Of a DNA stretch of 35,347 bases, positions 1-8,400 are shown piece after piece (the first letter of the stretch is position 1; every line of letters starts with the position of its first letter). A program made the position numbers and the translations under genes. The notes beneath the pieces were generated by a model. The model saw nothing but the letters and a program-made list of their open reading frames with translations, ran no database searches and had not been told where the DNA came from. Origin of the DNA: an uncultured Oscillospiraceae bacterium (GTDB lineage: Bacteria; Bacillota; Clostridia; Oscillospirales; Oscillospiraceae); the NCBI GenBank assembly GCA_934636045.1, contig CAKTZP010000005.1, forward strand, positions 1-35,347. Direction: 5' to 3'.

Positions 1-1268
1 GCATATTCCAAGGCGTTTGACTGCGCGTTCGTGCGGTAGAGAATTGCAAAGTTGTTGAAGCCGACACCGTGCGACTCGGAGAGGATTTGATTTGCGACGA
101 AGCTTGCCTCGTCGCTCTCGTTCATCGCCTCATAGTGCAAAATCGGCTCGCCGCCGCCGTTGTTCGTCCAGAGGCGCTTGCCCTTGCGCCCGCGATTGTT
201 GGCGATGACGGCGTTGGCCGCGTCCAGTATTCGCTGCGTGGAGCGGTAGTTCTGTTCCAGACGGATGGTCCGCGCCCCGTGATAGTGCTTTTCAAAGTCC
301 AGAATGTTCTGAATCGTCGCGCCACGGAAGCGGTAGATGCTCTGGTCGTCGTCGCCGACGACGCAGATGTTCTCATGCCGCCCCGCCAGAAGCGAGGCCA
401 GCAGGTATTGCAGATGGTTCGTGTCCTGATACTCGTCAATCAGAACGTAGCGGAATTTGCGCTGATAATAGTCCCGCGCGTCCTCAAACTGCTGCAAAAT
501 TTTTACGGTCAGCAGGATGATATCGTCGAAATCTACCGCATTGGAGGCCCGCAGCCGGTCCTGATACGCGCCGTAAATTTCAGCAATGCGGCGCAGGCGG
601 TAGTCGTCGCCCGCGTCGCGCAGGCAGTCCTCCGGCGAGGCCATTTTGTCCTTGCATTTGGAGATCATGCCGAGGAGGGTCTTGGGCGGGAACACCTTCT
701 CGTCGAGATTTTTCTCCCGCAGCAGATCCTTGACCACGCGCTCGGAATCCGCCGTGTCGTAGATCGTGAAGCTGCGGTCATAGCCGATGCGCTCGATCTC
801 GCGGCGCAGGATGCGGCAGCAGGCGGAGTGGAACGTCATGGCCCAGACGTCGTTGGCCTCCGGGCCGAGCATGTTGGCAAGACGCTCCTTGAGTTCGTTT
901 GCCGCCTTGTTCGTGAAGGTGATGGCGATGATCGACCACGGCGCCGCCGGGTGCAGCGCCGCAAGCCGGTCGGCACGCGCGCGGCCTTCCTCGGTCGGAT
1001 TGGCCGCCTGCGCCTCGAGGAACAGGACGTCCTCGTCGGTGATCCCGTCGGGGATCTCATTGCTGTCCCCGCCGCAGCCGAAGCGGATGAGGTTTGCGAT
1101 GCGGTGGATGAGGACGGTGGTCTTGCCGCTGCCCGCGCCGGCCAGCAGCAGCAGCGGCCCCTCGGTCGTCATCACGGCTTCGAGCTGGCGGGGGTTCATA
1201 TTGGAAAATTGCCGCGCGATATAGGCCTTGCGTGCGGCCAAAAAGCGCGCTTCAAAGGATTCGGTCAT
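1..1268 (-). CDS. pcrA: ATP-dependent DNA helicase PcrA/UvrD, N-terminal part (runs off the window)
   Basis: Superfamily 1A 3'-5' DNA helicase used in repair and replication-fork maintenance. The 422 visible residues include the Walker A motif GAGSGKTT (about 44-51), ITFTNKAANELKERL (motif Ia), VDFDD, the Walker B motif DEYQDTN, GDDDQSIYRFRGA (motif III) and EQNYRST (motif IV). An insertion of roughly 45 residues between the Walker A region and motif Ia is typical of clostridial PcrA, as I recall. The C-terminal half (motifs V and VI) lies beyond position 1. The ATG at 1268-1266 is the first start before the conserved N-terminus, but it has no convincing Shine-Dalgarno. A TAAAAT element about 40 bases upstream could be a -10 box; its -35 partner is weak. 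The identification is firm; only the promoter is doubtful. Confidence 0.95.
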   Translation of the reverse strand, partial: MTESFEARFLAARKAYIARQFSNMNPRQLEAVMTTEGPLLLLAGAGSGKTTVLIHRIANLIRFGCGGDSNEIPDGITDEDVLFLEAQAANPTEEGRARADRLAALHPAAPWSIIAITFTNKAANELKERLANMLGPEANDVWAMTFHSACCRILRREIERIGYDRSFTIYDTADSERVVKDLLREKNLDEKVFPPKTLLGMISKCKDKMASPEDCLRDAGDDYRLRRIAEIYGAYQDRLRASNAVDFDDIILLTVKILQQFEDARDYYQRKFRYVLIDEYQDTNHLQYLLASLLAGRHENICVVGDDDQSIYRFRGATIQNILDFEKHYHGARTIRLEQNYRSTQRILDAANAVIANNRGRKGKRLWTNNGGGEPILHYEAMNESDEASFVANQILSESHGVGFNNFAILYRTNAQSNALEY

Positions 1269-1371
1269 AGCTGTTCTCGTTTCTTTCTGAAATTTCGCTT
1301 CTATTTTACTGCATTTCGCGCCGAAAAGGAAGAGCTGAATAAAATTTTCCCTTTTGACCAATGCCTTCCCC

Positions 1372-1411
1372 GATGTCATTGCGAGGCCGCAGGCCGTGGC
1401 ATCCGTTTTTT
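1372..1411. repeat. Single degenerate copy of a GTCATTGCGAG-type dispersed repeat
   Basis: The segment reads GTCATTGCGAGG, then the self-complementary core CCGCAGGCCG, then TGGCATCCG and a T-run. It resembles an intergenic repeat that I know from many gut Firmicutes genomes; this recognition is from memory. It lies between the divergent pcrA and acyl-CoA synthetase genes, and only one copy is in the window. Confidence 0.45.
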
Positions 1412-1447
1412 CCCGTCTATTCCCCGGAAAACCGGAAAATATATTGT

Positions 1448-1476
1448 TTTGCTTTTTGGCTCCGTCATGCTATAAT
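1448..1476 (+). promoter_or_regulatory. Extended -10 promoter for the acyl-CoA synthetase operon
   Basis: A perfect TATAAT (1471-1476) is preceded by TGC, giving an extended -10. The -35 region (TTTGCT, 1448-1453, 17-base spacer) is weak, as expected for extended -10 promoters. It lies 30 bases before the start codon at 1506. Confidence 0.6.
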
Positions 1477-1505
1477 AGCCGTATCCATTCATCGGAGGAA
1501 TCGCC

Positions 1506-3206
1506 ATGTCCATCTCCTCGAGCGCGCCTTGGTTTAATTTTTACGGCAGCATGCCGCGCAGCATCGACTATCCGCGCACCACGCTTTATACCCAGATCGC
1601 GCAGACCGCGCGGCAATATCCGAACGATACGGCCTACGAATTTATGAATCGCCGGACGAGCTATGCGCAGCTGCTGCAGCGCATCGACCGCGCCGCGCTG
1701 GCACTGCAGAGCCTCGGCATCCGAAAGGGCGACCGCGTAACCGTCTGCATGCCCAACACGCCGCAGGCCGTGGACTGCTTCTACGCCCTCAGCCGCCTCG
1801 GCGCAGTGTCGAATATGATCCACCCGCTTTCCGCGCCGCAGGAGATCACGTTTTATCTTGACGTATCGCACAGCAAGGCGATCCTGACGCTCGACCGCTT
1901 CTTCGGCAAGGTCTCCGGCGCAGCGGCCAAAGCCAAGCAGCCGCCCCTGCTGCTCATTGCGCGCATTGAGGATGCGCTGTCGCTTCCCATGCGGCTGGGC
2001 TACTCGCTCACCGCCGCGCGGAAATATCCCAAGCTGCAAAAAAGCGGCTACGTGCTCTGGAGCGACGCGCTGAAAAATGCGTCCGGCCGGCTTGCCGCAC
2101 CGGACGCGGACTACGCGGGCTGTGCCTCCATTCTCTACTCCGGCGGCACGAGCGGCAAAACCAAGGGCATCTGCCTTTCGTCCTATAATTTTAACGCGCT
2201 GGCGCTGCAGACCATCGCCGCCAGCGGCGTTGCCACGCTGCACGGCTATTCGATGCTTTCGGTCATGCCGGTGTTCCACGGCTTCGGCCTCGGCATCGGC
2301 ATCCATACCGCCCTGGTCGGCGGCGCGTCGTGCATTTTGGTGCCCAGCTTTACCATTCAGACCTATGCTGCCCTGCTGCGGAAGAAAAAGCCGAGCTTCA
2401 TTCCCGGCGTGCCGACGCTGTTTGAAGCGCTCCTGCGCGCCGAGGGACTGGAAAAACTCGACATGTCCTTCCTCGTGGGCGTGTTCTCCGGCGGCGACAG
2501 CCTCTCGCCGGAGCTCAAGCGCAAGGTCGACGCCTTCTTGCGCGCGCACCATGCCACGGTGCAGATCCGCGAGGGCTACGGCACGACCGAATGCGTCACG
2601 GCCAGCTGCCTGACTCCGCCGGACTACGCCCGCGAGGGCTCCATCGGCATTCCCTTCCCCGACACCTATTATAAAATCGTCCGCGTGGGCACGACCGAGG
2701 AGGTCGAGCCCGAAGCAGAGGGCGAAATCTGTCTCTCCGGCCCGACGGTCATGCTCGGCTACCTCGATACCCCCGAGGAGACCGCGCAGACCCTGCGCCG
2801 CCATGCAGACGGCCGCATCTGGCTGCACACCGGCGACCTCGGCAAAATGGATGCCGACGGCTTCGTCTATTTCCGCCAGCGCATCAAGCGCATGATCGTC
2901 ACCAGCGGCTACAACGTCTACCCAAGCCAGCTGGAAAACCTTCTTGACGGGCATGAAAAGGTGCTGCTCTCGTGCGTCATCGGCGTAAAGGATCCGTACA
3001 AAATGCAGCGCGTCAAGGCCTTTGTCGTCCTCAAGCCGGGCGTTTGCCCGTCCGAAGCGCTGAAAAAGGAGCTTTTGGCCTACTGCAGAGAGCGCATTGT
3101 GCGCTACGCCGTGCCGTCGGAGCTTGAATTCCGCGATGAGCTGCCGAAAACGCTGGTCGGCAAGGTCGCCTATCGTGAGCTCGAGGCTGAGGAGGCCGCC
3201 AAATGA
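1506..3206 (+). CDS. AMP-dependent acyl-CoA synthetase/ligase (class I adenylate-forming enzyme)
   Basis: This 566-residue enzyme of the ANL superfamily should activate a carboxylic acid with ATP to an acyl-adenylate and transfer it to CoA or a carrier. The phosphate-binding loop YSGGTSGKTKG is at about 211-221. YGTTE (358-362) and the TGD motif (442-444) contact ATP. The hinge region around QRIKRMIVTSGYNVYP follows, and the catalytic lysine of the C-terminal subdomain is probably K553 in LPKTLVGKVAY. There is no signal peptide and no fused carrier domain. The start at 1506 has the Shine-Dalgarno GGAGGA nearby. The stop overlaps the next start by 4 bases (ATGA), so the two genes are probably translationally coupled. 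The substrate cannot be read from the sequence; a fatty or aryl acid is typical. Its partner suggests a role in supplying acyl groups for a membrane or envelope modification (inference). Confidence 0.88.
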   Translation: MSISSSAPWFNFYGSMPRSIDYPRTTLYTQIAQTARQYPNDTAYEFMNRRTSYAQLLQRIDRAALALQSLGIRKGDRVTVCMPNTPQAVDCFYALSRLGAVSNMIHPLSAPQEITFYLDVSHSKAILTLDRFFGKVSGAAAKAKQPPLLLIARIEDALSLPMRLGYSLTAARKYPKLQKSGYVLWSDALKNASGRLAAPDADYAGCASILYSGGTSGKTKGICLSSYNFNALALQTIAASGVATLHGYSMLSVMPVFHGFGLGIGIHTALVGGASCILVPSFTIQTYAALLRKKKPSFIPGVPTLFEALLRAEGLEKLDMSFLVGVFSGGDSLSPELKRKVDAFLRAHHATVQIREGYGTTECVTASCLTPPDYAREGSIGIPFPDTYYKIVRVGTTEEVEPEAEGEICLSGPTVMLGYLDTPEETAQTLRRHADGRIWLHTGDLGKMDADGFVYFRQRIKRMIVTSGYNVYPSQLENLLDGHEKVLLSCVIGVKDPYKMQRVKAFVVLKPGVCPSEALKKELLAYCRERIVRYAVPSELEFRDELPKTLVGKVAYRELEAEEAAK

Positions 3207-3910
3207 AAAAGGACCGCATCTGGGAGCTCGACGCGCTGCGCGGCGTGTGCATTCTCGGCATGATCGCTGTACACTTTATCTTTGATCTCGTCTTTTTTGA
3301 CGGCTTTGCGCTGACGCTGCCCGGCTGGTTTTTCTACGTGCAGCAATACGGCGGGCTTCTGTTCGTGCTGCTGTCCGGCCTGTGCGCCACGCTCGGCACC
3401 AAAACGCTCCGCCGCGGAGCGATCGTTTTCGCCGCCGGAATGGCTGTTTCCTATGTTACGCTGTTCGGCGATTATGTCGTCGGTATCACCGGGGTGCGTA
3501 TCTGGTTCGGCATTTTGCATCTGCTGGGGCTGTGCATGCTGCTCTATCCCCTGCTCCGACGGCTGCCGTGGTGGGCGCTGGCGCTGCTCGGCGCGGCCGC
3601 CGTCGCCCTTGGGCTGTGGATGAACGGCGTGCGCGTCTCGGCGGATTATCTCTTCCCGCTGGGTCTGCGCTCCGGGAAAATATTCACCGGAAGCGATTAT
3701 TTTCCCATTTTCCCGGGACTGGGCTGGTTTCTTCTCGGCGCGGCGCTTGGCAAGACCGTCTACCGCAAGCAGCGCACGCTTTGGCCGAATGCGCCGGCGG
3801 AGCATGTGATTTTCCGCTTTTTCCGCTTTTGCGGACGGCATTCGCTGGAAATCTACCTGCTCCATCAGCCGATTTTGCTCGGCATCGCCCTGCTGATTTC
3901 CCGATTTTAA
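3203..3910 (+). CDS. DUF1624 / heparan-alpha-glucosaminide N-acetyltransferase-like membrane protein
   Basis: This 235-residue integral membrane protein has about six or seven hydrophobic segments. The N-terminus KDRIWELDALRGVCI matches the conserved opening of the DUF1624/HGSNAT-like acyltransferase family (ELDxLRG). The conserved His of the first transmembrane segment follows in GMIAVHFIFD. The C-terminal HSLEIYLLHQPIL is also typical of membrane acyltransferases. Family members are thought to move acyl groups across the membrane onto sugars, but most bacterial members have no proven substrate. The gene begins inside the stop region of the acyl-CoA synthetase gene, so the pair looks like a donor-making enzyme plus an acyl-transferring membrane protein (inference). 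Confidence 0.82.
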   Translation: MKKDRIWELDALRGVCILGMIAVHFIFDLVFFDGFALTLPGWFFYVQQYGGLLFVLLSGLCATLGTKTLRRGAIVFAAGMAVSYVTLFGDYVVGITGVRIWFGILHLLGLCMLLYPLLRRLPWWALALLGAAAVALGLWMNGVRVSADYLFPLGLRSGKIFTGSDYFPIFPGLGWFLLGAALGKTVYRKQRTLWPNAPAEHVIFRFFRFCGRHSLEIYLLHQPILLGIALLISRF

Positions 3911-3926
3911 TCGCCTCGATGCACCA

Positions 3927-3960
3927 AATTGTGAAATATACCCATTCCATATTTACAATT
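3927..3960. promoter_or_regulatory. AT-rich inverted repeat upstream of the liv-region promoter
   Basis: The left arm AATTGTGAAATAT (3927-3939) and right arm ATATTTACAATT (3949-3960) are complementary apart from one bulged base, with a 9-base loop. The repeat lies 26 bases upstream of the -35 box at 3987 and 16 bases after the preceding stop codon. It could be an operator for the downstream promoter or a weak terminator; the T-run after it is poor. Confidence 0.4.
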
Positions 3961-3986
3961 TATTCATAGTTTGTATATTTTTCCAA

Positions 3987-4015
3987 TTGACTTTCCTCTA
4001 TTAAAGCGATATAGT
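3987..4015 (+). promoter_or_regulatory. Sigma-A promoter for the small membrane protein and possibly the liv operon
   Basis: TTGACT (3987-3992), a 17-base spacer and TATAGT (4010-4015). The predicted transcript starts near 4022, about 36 bases before the small gene at 4058. Confidence 0.75.
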
Positions 4016-4057
4016 GTAAGAAAGCAAATTGCAGACCAAGAGAAGGAGGGCGCGGCA

Positions 4058-4291
4058 ATGTCTTTTCGTTTCTTCAACAACCAAAATACTGCCTCCAAAT
4101 CTGCGTTCTCCATGAACGCTTGCTTTGCTGCGTGCTTTGTTCTGCTTCTGATGGGTACCATGAACGTGGTATCCATCATTTTCTCTATTACCGTAGCTAT
4201 CGTTATGATTGCGATTTCCGTCCTGCTGCTTCTGGCGCTGGGCGTCATTCTGGTATACGCAGCTCCGTCGAAGGAACACGAAGTTCGGTAG
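4058..4291 (+). CDS. Small two-pass membrane protein of unknown function upstream of livK
   Basis: A 77-residue protein not recognised as any family. Residues about 20-40 and 44-68 are strongly hydrophobic and predict two membrane helices. The N-terminus is polar (MSFRFFNNQNTASK) and the short tail is charged (PSKEHEVR). The start at 4058 is chosen because AAGGAGG (4043-4049) sits 8 bases before it; an in-frame upstream start near 3971 would overlap the promoter. A terminator-like hairpin follows immediately, then livK 78 bases later. The gene has its own strong promoter, so it may be the first cistron of the transporter operon, with partial read-through. Function unknown. Confidence 0.7.
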   Translation: MSFRFFNNQNTASKSAFSMNACFAACFVLLLMGTMNVVSIIFSITVAIVMIAISVLLLLALGVILVYAAPSKEHEVR

Positions 4292-4301
4292 TTTTGTTAC
4301 C

Positions 4302-4338
4302 AAAACCGGCCTCGTCCTTTCGACGAAGGCCGGTTTTT
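4302..4338 (+). terminator. Intrinsic terminator or attenuator between the small gene and livK
   Basis: The hairpin pairs AAACCGGCCTCGTC with GACGAAGGCCGGTTT, with one bulge, and is followed by a T-run. No strong promoter is visible between it and livK, so it may act as a partial terminator that sets transporter expression relative to the small protein. Confidence 0.75.
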
Positions 4339-4369
4339 GTATATTCTTTTTGCAAAGGAGAAATGAAAA

Positions 4370-5518
4370 ATGAAAATGAAAAAGCTTTTTGCAATGGTGC
4401 TCGCAGTCGTAATGCTCGTCGGACTGTTTGCCGGCTGCGGCAAGCAGGACAGCTTTGACGGCAAGACCATCAAGCTCGGCTTCTCCGGCCCGCTGACGGG
4501 CGATGCCGCCATGTACGGAAACGCCGCCAAAAATGCGGTCGAGCTGGCCATCAAGGAAGTCAACGCGCTCGGCGGTCTGCAATTTGAGCTCAATGCCAAG
4601 GACGATGTGAACGACGCGGAGAAGGCCGTCAGCGCCTATAAGAGCCTCGTCGACTGGGGCATGCAGATCATGGTCGGTACCGTCACCACCACCCCCTGCA
4701 TCGCCGTCGCGGCGGAGGCCAATCAGGATCGCGTGTTCTGCCTGACCCCCTCGGCCTCCTCGACCGAGGTCACCGCGGGCAAGGACAACATGTTCCAGAT
4801 CTGCTTCACCGACCCCAACCAGGGCACCGCCTCTGCGCAGTATATCTTCGAGCATATGCCCGACGCGAAGGTCGCTGTGATCTATGACAACTCCAGTCCC
4901 TACTCCAACGGCATCTACCAGACCTTCGTCGCTGAAGCGAAGCAGCTCGGTCTGAGCGTCGTTTCCGAGATGAGCTGCAATGCCGACACCATCGACTACA
5001 CCGTGCAGCTCGACGACGCGCAGAACAACGGCGCCGACCTCGTGTTCCTGCCCATCTACTGCACACCGGCCTCCGCAATTCTGAATCAGGCGAACACCGA
5101 CGGCTATCAGCCCGTGTTCTTCGGCGTGGACGGCATGGACGGCATCCTGTCCATCGACGGCTTTGACACGAAGCTGGCCGAGGGCGTCATGCTCCTGACC
5201 CCGTTTGCCGCCGACGCTGACGATGAGGCGACGCAGCACTTCGTCACCGCCTACCGCGAGGCCTACGGTGAGACCCCGAACCAGTTCGCCGCCGACGCTT
5301 ACGACTGTGTCTACGCACTGTATCAGGCGCTGAACAACGCGAACCTCGCCGAGGGCGCGACCACCTCCGAAATCTGTGACGCCATGATCGCGCAGTTCAC
5401 CAGCATGACCTTCTCCGGCCTGACCGGCGCGAATATGACCTGGAACGCCGAGGGCCAGGTCAGCAAGGCGCCTGCCGCTGTGGTCATTGAAAACGGCGTC
5501 TACGTTGACGCCGGCTGA
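4370..5518 (+). CDS. livK: Branched-chain amino acid-type ABC transporter substrate-binding lipoprotein (LivK-like)
   Basis: This 382-residue type-1 periplasmic-binding protein (Peripla_BP_6 family) is the extracellular receptor of the importer encoded by the next four genes. It has a lipoprotein signal peptide with a charged start MKMKK, a hydrophobic core and a cleavage region LFAGC with lipid-bearing Cys at residue 23. The mature part starts IKLGFSGPLTGDAAMYG, a hallmark of LivJ/LivK-type receptors, and the later FFGVDGMDG and FAADAYDCVYAL are typical. The start at 4370 follows AAAGGAG (4354-4360). An alternative ATG at 4376 would change little. The ligand could be branched-chain amino acids, but related systems carry amides, urea or other small molecules, so specificity is open. 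Confidence 0.9.
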   Translation: MKMKKLFAMVLAVVMLVGLFAGCGKQDSFDGKTIKLGFSGPLTGDAAMYGNAAKNAVELAIKEVNALGGLQFELNAKDDVNDAEKAVSAYKSLVDWGMQIMVGTVTTTPCIAVAAEANQDRVFCLTPSASSTEVTAGKDNMFQICFTDPNQGTASAQYIFEHMPDAKVAVIYDNSSPYSNGIYQTFVAEAKQLGLSVVSEMSCNADTIDYTVQLDDAQNNGADLVFLPIYCTPASAILNQANTDGYQPVFFGVDGMDGILSIDGFDTKLAEGVMLLTPFAADADDEATQHFVTAYREAYGETPNQFAADAYDCVYALYQALNNANLAEGATTSEICDAMIAQFTSMTFSGLTGANMTWNAEGQVSKAPAAVVIENGVYVDAG

Positions 5519-5535
5519 CAAGCTCTGATTTTATC

Positions 5536-5568
5536 GCCCTGCCGCCGTTGATTTCTTCGGCGGCGGGC
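5536..5568 (+). promoter_or_regulatory. Stable intercistronic hairpin between livK and livH
   Basis: GCCCTGCCGCCG (5536-5547) pairs with CGGCGGCGGGC (5558-5568) around a 10-base loop, with one bulged T. Only a short, C-rich run follows, so it is probably not a strong terminator. A hairpin after the receptor gene commonly protects that part of the mRNA, giving more binding protein than permease (inference). Confidence 0.6.
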
Positions 5569-5609
5569 ATTTCCCCCGCAAATCCAGAAAAACGGGAGGC
5601 GGTACGAAC

Positions 5610-6491
5610 ATGTACTTTCTGTCCAAGCTGATCGACGGCGTGAGCCTCGGCAGCATTTACGCGATCATCGCGCTCGGCTACACGATGGTCTACGGCATTG
5701 CAAAAATGCTGAACTTTGCCCATGGCGACGTCATCATGATTGGCGGCTATGTCTGTTTTATCGCGATGAACAATGCCGGGCTGTCTCCGCTCGTGGCGCT
5801 GGCCATGGCCATGGCAGTCTGTACCTTCCTCGGCATCGTCATCGAGCGGCTGGCCTATAAGCCGCTGCGCTCGGCCTCGTCGCTGGCCGTGCTCATTACG
5901 GCCATCGGCGTGAGCTATCTGCTGCAAAGCCTCGCACAGATCATCTGGTCATCGAGCAAAAAATCCTTCACCGTTGACCTGAGCTTTGCCAACGTCTCGC
6001 TCTTCGGCGGGCAGCTGAAGATCGACGGCGTCGCGGTCTGCGCGATTGCCGCGTGCATTGTCATCATGGTGCTGCTGAGTCTGTTCATCAGCAAGACAAA
6101 AACCGGCAAGGCCATGCGTGCAGTCTCCGAGGACAAGAGTGCTGCGGAGCTGATGGGCATCAGCGTCAACCGCACGATCTCCGTTACCTTCGCCATCGGC
6201 TCGGCGCTGGCAGCGATCGCGGGGCTGCTGTTCTGTGCCAAGACCTCCACCCTCTCGCCCACGACCGGCTCTCTGCCGGGCATCAAGGCCTTCACTGCGG
6301 CCGTCTTCGGCGGCATCGGCTCGATTCCCGGCGCGCTCATCGGCGGTGTGCTGCTCGGCGTGATCGAAATCTTCAGCGCCGAGTACATCAGCGACCAGCT
6401 GCAAAGCGCCGTCGTCTTTGCCGTGCTGATCATCATCCTTCTTGTCAAGCCCAACGGTCTGCTCGGCAAGAGGGTCACCGAGAAAGTCTGA
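5610..6491 (+). CDS. livH: Branched-chain amino acid-type ABC transporter permease LivH
   Basis: A 293-residue membrane protein of the LivH family, one of two permease subunits that form the translocation channel. About eight hydrophobic segments are visible. The family opening is clear (SLGSIYAIIALGYTMVYGI, then KMLNFAHGDVIMIGGY), and the conserved EAA-like loop near SEDKSAAELMGISVNRTI contacts the ATPases. AAVFGGIGSIPGALIGG is also characteristic. The start at 5610 follows GGGAGGCGG. The livM start lies 10 bases after its stop. Confidence 0.93.
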   Translation: MYFLSKLIDGVSLGSIYAIIALGYTMVYGIAKMLNFAHGDVIMIGGYVCFIAMNNAGLSPLVALAMAMAVCTFLGIVIERLAYKPLRSASSLAVLITAIGVSYLLQSLAQIIWSSSKKSFTVDLSFANVSLFGGQLKIDGVAVCAIAACIVIMVLLSLFISKTKTGKAMRAVSEDKSAAELMGISVNRTISVTFAIGSALAAIAGLLFCAKTSTLSPTTGSLPGIKAFTAAVFGGIGSIPGALIGGVLLGVIEIFSAEYISDQLQSAVVFAVLIIILLVKPNGLLGKRVTEKV

Positions 6492-6501
6492 GGTGGGCGG
6501 A

Positions 6502-7560
6502 ATGAAGAAGCTTCAATCAAAAACCACCCGTAAAAATCTCATCACGCTCGCCAGCGTCTGCGCAGTATACATCGTCCTGCTGATTTTAAACGGCGGCGGC
6601 GTGCTGTCGCGCTCCTTCAGCGGCCAGCTTGTCCCCATCAGCGCCTACATTATCATGGCGCTGTCGCTGAACCTGACGGTCGGCATTCTCGGTGAGCTGA
6701 GCCTCGGCCACGCGGGCTTTATGAGCATCGGCGCGTTCACCGGCGTCGTGTCCGCGGCTGTGCTTGCGCCTTACATTGCCAATCCCGTCCTGCTGATGCT
6801 CGTCTGTGTTGTCATCGGCGGCCTGATGGCCGGAATCTTCGGCTTTTTGATCGGCATTCCCGTCCTGCGTCTGCGCGGCGACTATCTGGCCATTGTCACG
6901 CTGGCCTTCGGTGAAATCATCCGCACCATCTTCAATTGCCTGTACGTCGAGCTGGTCGACGGCGTACCGCACTTTTCCATGTTCGGCAACGGCGCGGATA
7001 CCATCAGCGGCAGCTTTGTCATTGCCGGCGCGCAGGGCGCAAGCATTTCCACCCGTTTGTCCTCGCTGGGCTTCGGCTTTGCGCTGGTGCTGTTCACGCT
7101 GGTCATCATCATGAACCTCGTGCACAGCAAGGAGGGCCGCGCCATCAAGGCCATCCGCGATAACCCCATCGCCGCCGAATCCGTCGGCGTGAATCTCACC
7201 GTCTACAAGATGAAGGCCTTTGTCATCTCCGCCTTCCTTGCGGGCATTGCGGGCGTGCTCTTTGCGCTGAACTACACCAAGATCGAGGCCAAGCAGTTTG
7301 ATTTCAACAAATCCATCAGCGTGCTGGTCATGGTCGTTCTCGGCGGCATGGGCAACCTGCGCGGCTGCATCATCGCGGCCGTAGCGCTCAAGCTGCTGGA
7401 GCTGATTTTGCTGGACTTCGGCGATCTGTGGATGCTCATCTACGCGCTCGTGCTCATCTTGGTGATGATTCTCAACTCTAACGCACGCTTTAAGGAATGC
7501 AAGCGCCAGCTTGCAAGCCGCGTCAAGGCGCTGCTGCATCGGAAGGAGGCCGCGAAATGA
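6502..7560 (+). CDS. livM: Branched-chain amino acid-type ABC transporter permease LivM
   Basis: The second permease subunit, 352 residues. It has a basic N-terminus (MKKLQSKTTRKN), multiple membrane helices, the family motif ALSLNLTVGILGELSLGHAG and the coupling-loop region AIRDNPIAAESVGVN. The ATG at 6502 is chosen because GAGGTGGGCGG lies directly upstream; the reading frame stays open upstream into livH, but an earlier start would overlap livH needlessly. The last codon overlaps the livG start by 4 bases (ATGA), indicating translational coupling. Confidence 0.92.
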   Translation: MKKLQSKTTRKNLITLASVCAVYIVLLILNGGGVLSRSFSGQLVPISAYIIMALSLNLTVGILGELSLGHAGFMSIGAFTGVVSAAVLAPYIANPVLLMLVCVVIGGLMAGIFGFLIGIPVLRLRGDYLAIVTLAFGEIIRTIFNCLYVELVDGVPHFSMFGNGADTISGSFVIAGAQGASISTRLSSLGFGFALVLFTLVIIMNLVHSKEGRAIKAIRDNPIAAESVGVNLTVYKMKAFVISAFLAGIAGVLFALNYTKIEAKQFDFNKSISVLVMVVLGGMGNLRGCIIAAVALKLLELILLDFGDLWMLIYALVLILVMILNSNARFKECKRQLASRVKALLHRKEAAK

Positions 7561-8399
7561 AGCTGAATCAGCCGAAAATGGTTCCCATGCCGACCGATGT
7601 CATCATCCCCGAGCGCGACCTCGGCAAGCCGCCGGTGCTCGACATCCGCAATCTCGGCATTGACTTCGGCGGTCTGACCGCCGTGGATAACTTCACGCTG
7701 ACCATCGGCGCGACCGAAATCGCCGGGCTGATTGGCCCGAACGGCGCGGGCAAAACCACGATCTTTAACCTGCTGACCAACGTCTACCAGCCCACGCGCG
7801 GCTCCATTTTGCTGCGCGGCATCGACACCAAGGGTATGTCCACCGCGCAGGTCAACCGCCTCGGCATCGCGCGTACCTTCCAGAACATCCGCCTGTTCGG
7901 CGGCATGAGCGTCATCGACAACGTCAAGGTCGGCCTGCACAACGGCATCAAATGCTCTTTTTTCTCCTCCGTCCTGCACACACCGGGCTACTACCGCGCG
8001 GAAAAGAAGGCAAAGGCGCGCTGTCTGGAGCTGCTGGACTTCATGGGCATGGCCGACATGGCGCACTACAAGGCAGGCTCTCTCCCCTACGGCGCGCAGC
8101 GGCGGCTGGAGATCATCCGCGCGCTGGCCACCGAGCCGTCCATCCTGCTGCTCGACGAGCCTGCCGCCGGCATGAACCCCTCGGAAACCGCCGAGCTCAT
8201 GGAGCACATTGAGCGCATCCGCGACGAATTCCAGATTGCCGTGATGCTCATCGAGCACGACATGAACCTTGTCATGGGCGTATGCGAGGGCATTGCGGTC
8301 GTGAACTACGGCAAGATCATCGCCAAGGGCACGCCCGAGCAGATCTGCAACGACCCCACCGTCATCGAAGCCTATCTTGGCAAGAAGGGAGCGCAGTAA
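7557..8399 (+). CDS. livG: ABC transporter ATP-binding protein LivG
   Basis: A 280-residue ATPase that powers the Liv-type importer. It has Walker A GPNGAGKTT (about 60-68), Q-loop near RTFQNIRLF, signature LPYGAQRRLEI (the LivG variant of LSGGQ), Walker B LLLDEPAAGMNP and the H-loop in LIEHDMNLVM. A proline-rich N-terminal extension of about 25 residues precedes the nucleotide-binding domain. The start at 7557 follows AAGGAGG inside the end of livM and overlaps its stop. The livF start is 1 base after this stop. Confidence 0.94.
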   Translation: MKLNQPKMVPMPTDVIIPERDLGKPPVLDIRNLGIDFGGLTAVDNFTLTIGATEIAGLIGPNGAGKTTIFNLLTNVYQPTRGSILLRGIDTKGMSTAQVNRLGIARTFQNIRLFGGMSVIDNVKVGLHNGIKCSFFSSVLHTPGYYRAEKKAKARCLELLDFMGMADMAHYKAGSLPYGAQRRLEIIRALATEPSILLLDEPAAGMNPSETAELMEHIERIRDEFQIAVMLIEHDMNLVMGVCEGIAVVNYGKIIAKGTPEQICNDPTVIEAYLGKKGAQ

Positions 8400-8400
8400 T

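Noticed and set aside
6442..6501. Earlier start for livM inside livH
   Set aside because: It gives 20 unlikely residues and lacks a ribosome site; ATG 6502 has one directly upstream.
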